Source: Muricea muricata (taxonomy: Eukaryota; Cnidaria; Anthozoa; Malacalcyonacea; Plexauridae). From it: DNA of 64,000 bases. Shown piece after piece: positions 58,244-64,000 of this stretch (position 1 is its first letter; each line of letters starts with the position of its first letter). The position numbers were made by a program, and so were the translations under genes. Location: positions 41,501,818 through 41,565,817 of the forward strand of contig OY979716.1 of the NCBI GenBank assembly GCA_963855995.1. The letters are read 5' to 3'. The notes under the pieces were generated by a model that worked only from the letters and a program-made list of their open reading frames with translations, made no database searches and had not been told where the DNA came from.

Positions 58244-58492
58244 TGTTTTGTTCATATTTTAAATTGCAAGAAATCGTTTTTCTACAAATTTTGTTCCTTT
58301 TTGTATCTTCTACTTTGTACAGTATCAAACAGTATGTCTTAAAACTCTGTACCAACAGTGAGAAAATGCTATATATGAAAGGCGATTTGTAAAACCATTT
58401 GTAAAATGTCTCTTTCAAAACATACTGAAATCTATAATCCCAAACATGAATGTTCCAACCCGAAAACGTCACTATTTTAAACAAATATCTAA

Positions 58493-60480
58493 TTAACTTA
58501 GAACAAAACGGGATGTTCTTCTTCCAGAATGGGATATTTCCGCCATTCTTGGGGCCCGTAGCTCTTTGTTCACAAGGCCTGGGTGAGGCTTTTTTTCAAT
58601 TTCTTCTATATGGTCTTGTTCGTTGTTTTTATTTTCCTTATCTCCATTGGCTATGCGAGATAATCGAATGTCTTCGTCGAGAGAGACATGAAACCGATTT
58701 TTTTCATGCAAAATGCCACGGGAGCCGCTTATGATACATTTCGGAGAGTTGGTGTCGCAGATATCACCTTTAATATAACAGTAAATCATCTGTTGGGTTA
58801 AGCCTCCTACAAACCTCCCGCTCTCCGCTTCGTTGCAGACGTTTTCGAGCAAAAGAGCTAACCAGTAAGGGGATGGCTCCCTCCTCAAATTGTGCCTGAC
58901 GGCGACGACATCGTCACTGCAATAAAGAACTCTCACCCGTACACTGTTGCCTGGGTTTACGTTAGGCGCATTGACAGTCTGACATTCTGACACGATGTCA
59001 TCTACTTCATTGGAGGCTGTAATGGAGGCCGGTCGCATGCTCAAGGCATATGGAAGTGTTCCCGTAATCTCTTTCATCTTAGAATGAACATTCTCTTGTC
59101 TCACACCTCTGCCGTACTCGCTTACGAATTCTCGCATGACATTCTCGCGCAATTTGTCCTCGTCTTTGTTTCCACTTTCCTTACTCACAACGCTCTGTTT
59201 GGTGGCACGCGTATCCATGTTTTGAGGGTCACTCTTGATAATTTTTCTGGATAAAAAGAATTTGGTCCCGTGAAATACAAAAAACACTTTTGATAGATGC
59301 GCATCATGTCGTCTTTCACACAGCGAGCAACTCTTCCTTGTCCAGTCTAAACACGTTTGCGTACTTGGCCATTTCTTTCTGTAGGGGAAGAAGCTTTTTT
59401 GCAGATGTTAGAATTCGCACTGTCTTGTTCCCGATATCACACACAAACACTGTATTACGGTATGCACATAAAGCGGAAGGCATGTTCCATTCACTGTTGA
59501 TACCATCTCGGTGTCCACGTCTGGTACTTCCGCATGCCAATGTAAGAGCACCAGTGTTCAATACAGCCCATGTTCTTTGCTGGAGGATACAAACACAGCT
59601 CTTTCCTCCATAACAGCAATTCCCATAGGGCATGAGATGTTTGAAATTGATCGTATCTCCTCTAAATTATCCAGAGAACATATATGGATCTTAGAAGCAT
59701 TCTCATTGCAGTCTCCAACTAGCAAATACTGCTCATCTTGTGTTACGGCCAGCGACATCAGCACACTAGAGCATCCAAAACAGCGTACTTTTCTTATATG
59801 GCCCCCAAAATTTTCCTCATCTTGACTGATACTTGAAATCACGAAAATTTTGTGTTGCCAAATATCTGATATATATAACTGGAATTGTTGTTTCACCGAG
59901 GCACACATAGCATAAGGAGACTCAAGACATGAAACTTCATCGCCTTCGAAACTCAAGGAAAGATCTTTCACTTCAACCTTGCGAACGCGTCAAACTGCAC
60001 ACTCCTTCTCATCGTTTTCACTTTCTTCGCCATGTTGCGGAATCTGCGAGAAGTGGCAGAAAAGCGAAGCCAGGTTGACTACCCTTATTCTTCCATTGCC
60101 TTGATCTCAAATGTACAACTGATCACCATGTGCTACAATACCAGATGGGTTATTAAATTTAGCCTTTCTGCCGATTCCATTGGCATAGCCTTGCTCTACA
60201 CCACCAATTACTAATGTGATGTTGCTTGGACAGTGCATATCAACCATGTAAACCAAATGAAGAAGCCTGTCAGTAACAAATAGCTTGCTATATTTTGCAG
60301 AGAAAGAAACCCCACTGGGACATTTCAAAATGTTTGCCCCATTCTTTTTCCAATGTTTAAATTCTAGTTCCGGAACCAATGTTGAGCTAGTAGTTGATCA
60401 GGAATGACACACTGAACTTTTTCTCTGTGAATTTCTATTGCTGTTTCAACGTCCATCCGGTCCTTGTTTCGCAAAGCTTT
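58493..60480 (-). pseudogene. NHL-propeller-like gene, conserved but frame-broken
   Basis: Reading on the minus strand from 60480: ALRNKDRMDVETAIEIHREK, then after a shift ELEFKHWKKNGANILKCPSG. Propeller strands follow: SKLFVTDRLLHLVYMVDMHC, YANGIGRKAKFNNPSGIVAH, FQLYISDIWQHKIFVISSIS, VLMSLAVTQDEQYLLVGDCN and ALCAYRNTVFVCDIGNKTVR. The repeated LFVTDR, LYISD, VFVCDIGN strands with hydrophobic spacing are NHL/SMP-type blades. The C-terminal 265 codons (59287-58493) contain SPYWLALLLENVCNEAESGR, FVGGLTQQMIYCYIKG and a final RRTSRFVLS. This part is unknown but well preserved. Shifts or stops occur near 60370, 59975, 59640 and 59300. Upstream it is cut off at a transposon end (60491). It may be a pseudogene or a gene with assembly errors. 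Confidence 0.55.
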
Positions 60481-60490
60481 CAGTGACACA

Positions 60491-61030
60491 GGGGCGGATC
60501 CAGACCGTTGCAACCGTAGCATATGCTACGGTCAGATTTTGCTAAGATAATTTTTTCTAGGGTGTACCTTGGCCAAATGCATTGTGAATACTATTTATTA
60601 ATTTTTGCATTTTTTTTTGAATTCACTGAATGATTTTGTACTTTTTTATCGAGGTTTATCAATTTGGCGATAAATTCCGGGTTTTTTCGAAAGATTCCTC
60701 ATTCGACCCGAAAATGCAGCCTGTATTTGCGGGTTTTTTGAGCGACATTAAATATCACATCGTTCTGAAGTCGCAACGCGCTATTGTAAACCGTAGCATT
60801 TGCCTCATTCTGATTGGCTTGCTACGGTCAGTAATGTTTGACCGTAGCAAACCAATCATAGCGCTGTATTTACAAAGTTTTGCTACGGTCACATTGAAAC
60901 TGACCGTAGCAAAAATCGGCAAATACGGCATCATGATTGGTTTGCTACGGTTAGCCGAAGCAAGCCAATCAGAATGAGGCAAAATGCTACGGTTTGCTAC
61001 TGTCGAAGCTGTCGAAGCTACTTCAGGGCG
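60491..61030. promoter_or_regulatory. Transposon terminus and GCTACGG-rich palindromic region
   Basis: CAGGGGCGGATCCAGACCG at 60491 is a hAT-like terminus shared with 27003. Behind it, GCTACGG or its complement CCGTAGC occurs about ten times between 60520 and 61005. The stretch 60786-61005 is a large palindrome: GTAGCATTTGCCTCATTCTG with ATTGGCTTGCTACGG is mirrored by its complement. It lies directly in front of a coding exon at 61146. Subterminal arrays of this kind usually bind transposase or regulate the first promoter; function here is inferred. Confidence 0.6.
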
Positions 61031-61145
61031 ATGTTTGATCTATTGTGTCTTTGGTCTTTGCTCCTCGGCTCAACTGTTGTAATCACTGCGTGGTTATATT
61101 AAATCGCCAAATTTTACTCTTCGCTCGTCGCAAGAAATTTAATAT

Positions 61146-61373
61146 ATGGCATCTACTGATCCACTCGACGAGGTTTTGTCCATCATTAATGAGAATATTT
61201 CATTCTTGCAAAAGGCGACAAAACTGGCCTCAGTTAAATCGCTATGTGAAAGGGCTATTATCGAGGAATCGCGAAAGAATGAAGACAAGAAAGTTTTTGT
61301 GTGCGATTTCTCGCATTTGCAATTTCCGCAAAGTGAACAAGAACGCTGTTCAAATCACCTTCCTGTCAGGTCA
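61146..61373 (+). CDS. Putative first exon of an unrecognised gene
   Basis: The ATG at 61146 opens MASTDPLDEVLSIINENISF, an acidic helical segment, then LQKATKLASVKSLCERAIIE and a charged part containing KKVFVCDFSHLQFPQSEQER. Before the stop at 61380 a candidate donor (CAG|GTCAGT, about 61373) is present, so it is probably an exon and not a complete protein. It stands directly behind the palindromic GCTACGG region and may be the first exon of the transposon that begins at 60491. I recognise no domain. No continuation is visible before the hAT element at 62332. Confidence 0.4.
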
Positions 61374-61389
61374 GTCTTATGAATAAGAT

Positions 61390-62325
61390 ATAAATATTAA
61401 TATATCGAATAGTTTACACAGTCATTGGAATATATTACCATATTTTTTTTTTCGTGAAGCGTATATAAAATATACAGCATGGCCTGGCATATTGCCATAG
61501 TATTTATTAGATAGCCAACCTTGGCATATTCTGTGTGATTGTATTTATTATTTCGCCATAAATAATGTAAGTCTGCAGTGCTTATGTTTTATATGCGACT
61601 CACTCCAGTGTTGAATAAATCATGGAAATAGTTTACTCTGAGATATTTATTATAATATTGTAGTTTATTGCTGCTCTGAAATGGAACCATTTAGCATGAT
61701 AGTTGGGCTTCTGTGGATGTTATTGTATGTAATGTGTTTGTTTGTGTGTGTCCTGTTCTTGGTTCAGTGTAACTGTTTAAACCCAGTGTTTATGTTTAGC
61801 ATTACACTATAAGCCTGCTTTGTGGAATAAATGTAATGTAATTGTATTGTTGGGTTTAACCTTGTGTAGTATGTGCCAATGGGCAGATGAAATTGTAACT
61901 AATTTGTGATCATATTCATGGATAGTAATCATTTGTTGAGAAAATGGGAGGAAATGAGAGGTTACTTTGTGAAGTGAACTAAGTGGCATTTATCAGCAGC
62001 CAACCCAGAGAAATGGATTTAAAATTCATTGTTAATTTTCCAAGGTTCCAGTAACTGATTAAAATTACTATATTTTCACACACAGTGGTTTGCCGAGAAG
62101 ACTGTAGGTTTTTTCTTAATATTAATGGCAGATATTTATTGGTACAATATGTTAAATCATGTTTCCAGTACCAGTACCAGTTCTAAATATTGTTACCAGT
62201 AACCTAAATTGATATGACTAATTGCTGCGTGTAAACATACTGTAAAGTGGTTAACCATTGCTTGTAATTTGGTAGAATATCTATCTTTGCTTTGGGTAAG
62301 GTGCACAGCACTTCTTCTTATACTG
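61390..62325. other. Non-coding AT-rich region
   Basis: No supported gene. A short CCAGTACCAG direct repeat occurs at 62165-62180. Nothing else is recognisable. Confidence 0.45.
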
Positions 62326-62331
62326 TTGTAT

Positions 62332-63785
62332 CAGGGTACGAATTAACATGTCGCAATTCGCAAATTGCGATGCAGTTTTGAAAATATGCGATGCTAAAGA
62401 GAAAAAATAGCGATACGTAAAATCCATAATTTTTACAAAAAGTGCATTGTAAACAAAGGTTTGAAGGCCTGTTGTTTCAAAGCCCAAGTCATATTATCAC
62501 ACATTTATCAGCAAACGTGGTCAACGGTTAAACTACACGGGTGCGTTCGAGATGCATTGGATAACGACGAACTGAATCAAGCAAAGAAATCTCGTCTCAG
62601 TTACTATAACAAAGTTAGAAGTGAAGTTACGTTCGAAATGGATGAAAACGCCTACATTTACCAAGGAAGAAAGCTTAAAAAATTCGAAGCCAGTGAACGC
62701 GCAGTGAACACAATTCCCCAATCGACAATTGCTGCTCTTTCTGATGCTGTCAGCAGTCGGTTTGAAAGCCTATCCATATGTCCAGTATTTAAAAATTCGG
62801 TCAGGATATTCTCGATTGCACGAAATGGCCACCTGATACGACCCAACTTTGTCTTATGGGGATTCAAACATGACTGAACTAATCAAACATTTTGCGCCAT
62901 TATTAGAGCATAATTCTTGTAATATAGCAGAGATTCCTGCAGAATGAAATATACTTAAGAATCGACTTCGCCATTTCATTCACCCTAATAGTAGTTACTT
63001 AGATGTATGGTCTGGAGTTTTAATCTCGGCAGAGTTTCGGAAAGAGTGCGCGAATGTTCTACATGTTATCGAGTTACTACTTATAACTCTTTTTTCCAAC
63101 GCAAAGCTCGAAAGAATGTTTAGCACATAATCGTCTTGGCAGAGATCGACTTGAAGCGAATCTTAGAATCAGTCAGGAATGTGTTTCTAATTCCATTGAT
63201 GATTTTTGCCCAGATGGAGCAATCGAATCGTGGTTTAATGCCAAAATTCGACGACTGAATTGTGGTGGCCATAGATATCCAAAAAACGTAAAACTATCTC
63301 ATCAAAAGAGGGAGTTGTTGACATCACCGAACTAAGTATATCTGATTTAGAAAACGGTGTTCTAGACTCTGATGAAGAAACTGATGATGATCTAATGTTT
63401 TAGAGCCATAATTAGATTCGTTTGAGTATTGCTATGCTGCATGCTTAAATAAGTTTCAGTACCACTTGTGTTCAGAGCTGTTACTACTACTACTGTAGTT
63501 GTAATTGTAATATACGTTTCTTATGTTAAATTTTGATTAAAATTTCAATTAAATTTTTTCCCGTTTAATGAGAATTTACGTTACTAAATTCACTTTAACC
63601 AGTAAATCTAGATGATGGTTTTAAAAACAATGAAAATCTAAAGAACTTCGTCTTTAAAGATTTTAACGCTTTAAGAATTTTCAGTAACTATACCCACATC
63701 TGGTAATTACCATGAATCGGGTGGTGGTACAATTTTTCAGTTGCAAAAATCGCGATGCACTTTTCCGACGTTAATTCGTACCCTG
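62332..63785 (+). mobile_element. Decayed hAT transposon, 1.45 kb
   Basis: CAGGGTACGAATTAACATGT at the left is mirrored by AACGTTAATTCGTACCCTG at the right. Inner pairs include GCGATGCAGTTTT and AAATCGCGATGCACTTTT. The flanks TGTTGTAT and TGTATATC match poorly, so the target duplication is lost or eroded. A transposase fragment lies inside. Confidence 0.8.
62461..63310 (+). pseudogene. hAT transposase fragment (ZNF862-like)
   Basis: An open frame (to 62876) reads LHGCVRDALDNDELNQAKKS, YQGRKLKKFEASERAV and TIAALSDAVSSRFESLSICP, typical of the region before the C-terminal domain. After breaks, SAEFRKECANVLHVIELLLI and NAKLERMFST come next. RLEANLRISQECVSNSIDDF and AIESWFNAKIRRLNCGGHRY then follow (63090-63280), the hAT dimerisation region. 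The RNase-H core with the first acidic residues is missing, so the element cannot transpose by itself. Confidence 0.7.
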
Positions 63786-64000
63786 TGTATATCAAACACT
63801 ATACTGTTAAATAGCAAACTGTTATATTTATCTTAAGTTTCTGAATGCTTGAATACATGCCCTTGTAGCCTGCTTTATAGTCAGTTGTTGGAACCTTTTA
63901 TACCTTACACTGGCCTAAAGGTAGTCCCTATTATTGTTCATTGATTTTCAGTGAACATTAACTGACCATTTCATCATTAGTCCCAGGAAAAGAAAAGGAA

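Larger units (their letters stand above)
56700..58490. other. Region with no supported gene
   Basis: Two plus-strand frames look protein-like but are unrecognised. One is 57088-57357 (basic, with VKIDGETIPNSNIRFGQRCY). The other is 57873-58088 (cysteine-rich, with CTVHHKGRYSFNVSAQ and a C-terminal CTKTTCR). Either could be an isolated exon. The rest holds a GGATTCC repeat and a small hairpin. Confidence 0.4.

Overview
This is a gene-poor, AT-rich stretch of animal nuclear DNA, most likely from a cnidarian and probably an anthozoan (coral or sea anemone). The animal assignment rests on what the sequence shows: GT-AG introns, BED and chromodomain proteins, Tc1, hAT and PIF/Harbinger transposons, a Ty3/gypsy element, a Penelope-like element with hammerhead ribozymes, and non-LTR fragments. 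The cnidarian assignment is inference from protein families I remember as common in coral and anemone genomes. I see no rRNA, tRNA, CRISPR or bacterial-type operon. Most coding regions are transposon-derived and carry stops or frameshifts. Several frameshifts fall in A/T homopolymers, so part of the damage could be assembly error.

Layout. 1-1 kb: two abutting transposase remnants. 3.5-10.6 kb: a minus-strand cluster of three or four spliced genes. These are a transmembrane-tail exon, a Cys/His zinc-binding protein, a Myb/SANT-like trihelix protein, and a ten-exon transposase-like gene of the GDGxCDSPG type that has lost its 3' end. 10.6-17.5 kb: minisatellites, a pogo/Tigger-like MITE, a Tc1-like transposase containing a 93-bp intron, and a 203-bp hAT MITE with a perfect 8-bp target duplication.

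17.6-25.9 kb is a set of nested elements. An 8.3-kb BED/hAT transposon holds a 487-bp hAT MITE inside its RNase-H-like coding region. It also holds a 4.7-kb element with its own terminal inverted repeats. That inner element carries two convergent genes, a transposase-like protein and a chromodomain protein, and has itself been hit by three small elements. One of these, flanked by TTAA, splits the chromodomain. This two-gene element is my best candidate for an undescribed system.

27.3-40.2 kb is a head-to-head inverted pair of Penelope-like retroelements. Each arm has pLTR-type repeats and a hammerhead ribozyme. The right arm carries about 1.25 kb of (AGCC)n, where the left arm has only about 24 bp. 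41.7-42.5 kb: a LINE ORF1 remnant. 42.8-50.5 kb: a Ty3/gypsy element split in its protease by a 4.2-kb PIF/Harbinger transposon carrying a Myb-like gene and a DDE nuclease gene. 50.5-52.0 kb: a nearly complete Tc1 element whose left flank is gypsy integrase and whose right flank is hAT.

52-64 kb: a Tc1-like remnant, a HUH (Rep-type) endonuclease remnant, a LINE reverse transcriptase, a damaged NHL-propeller-like gene cut off at its 5' end by a transposon terminus, an unusual palindromic GCTACGG-rich region in front of a short coding exon, and a decayed hAT element with terminal repeats.
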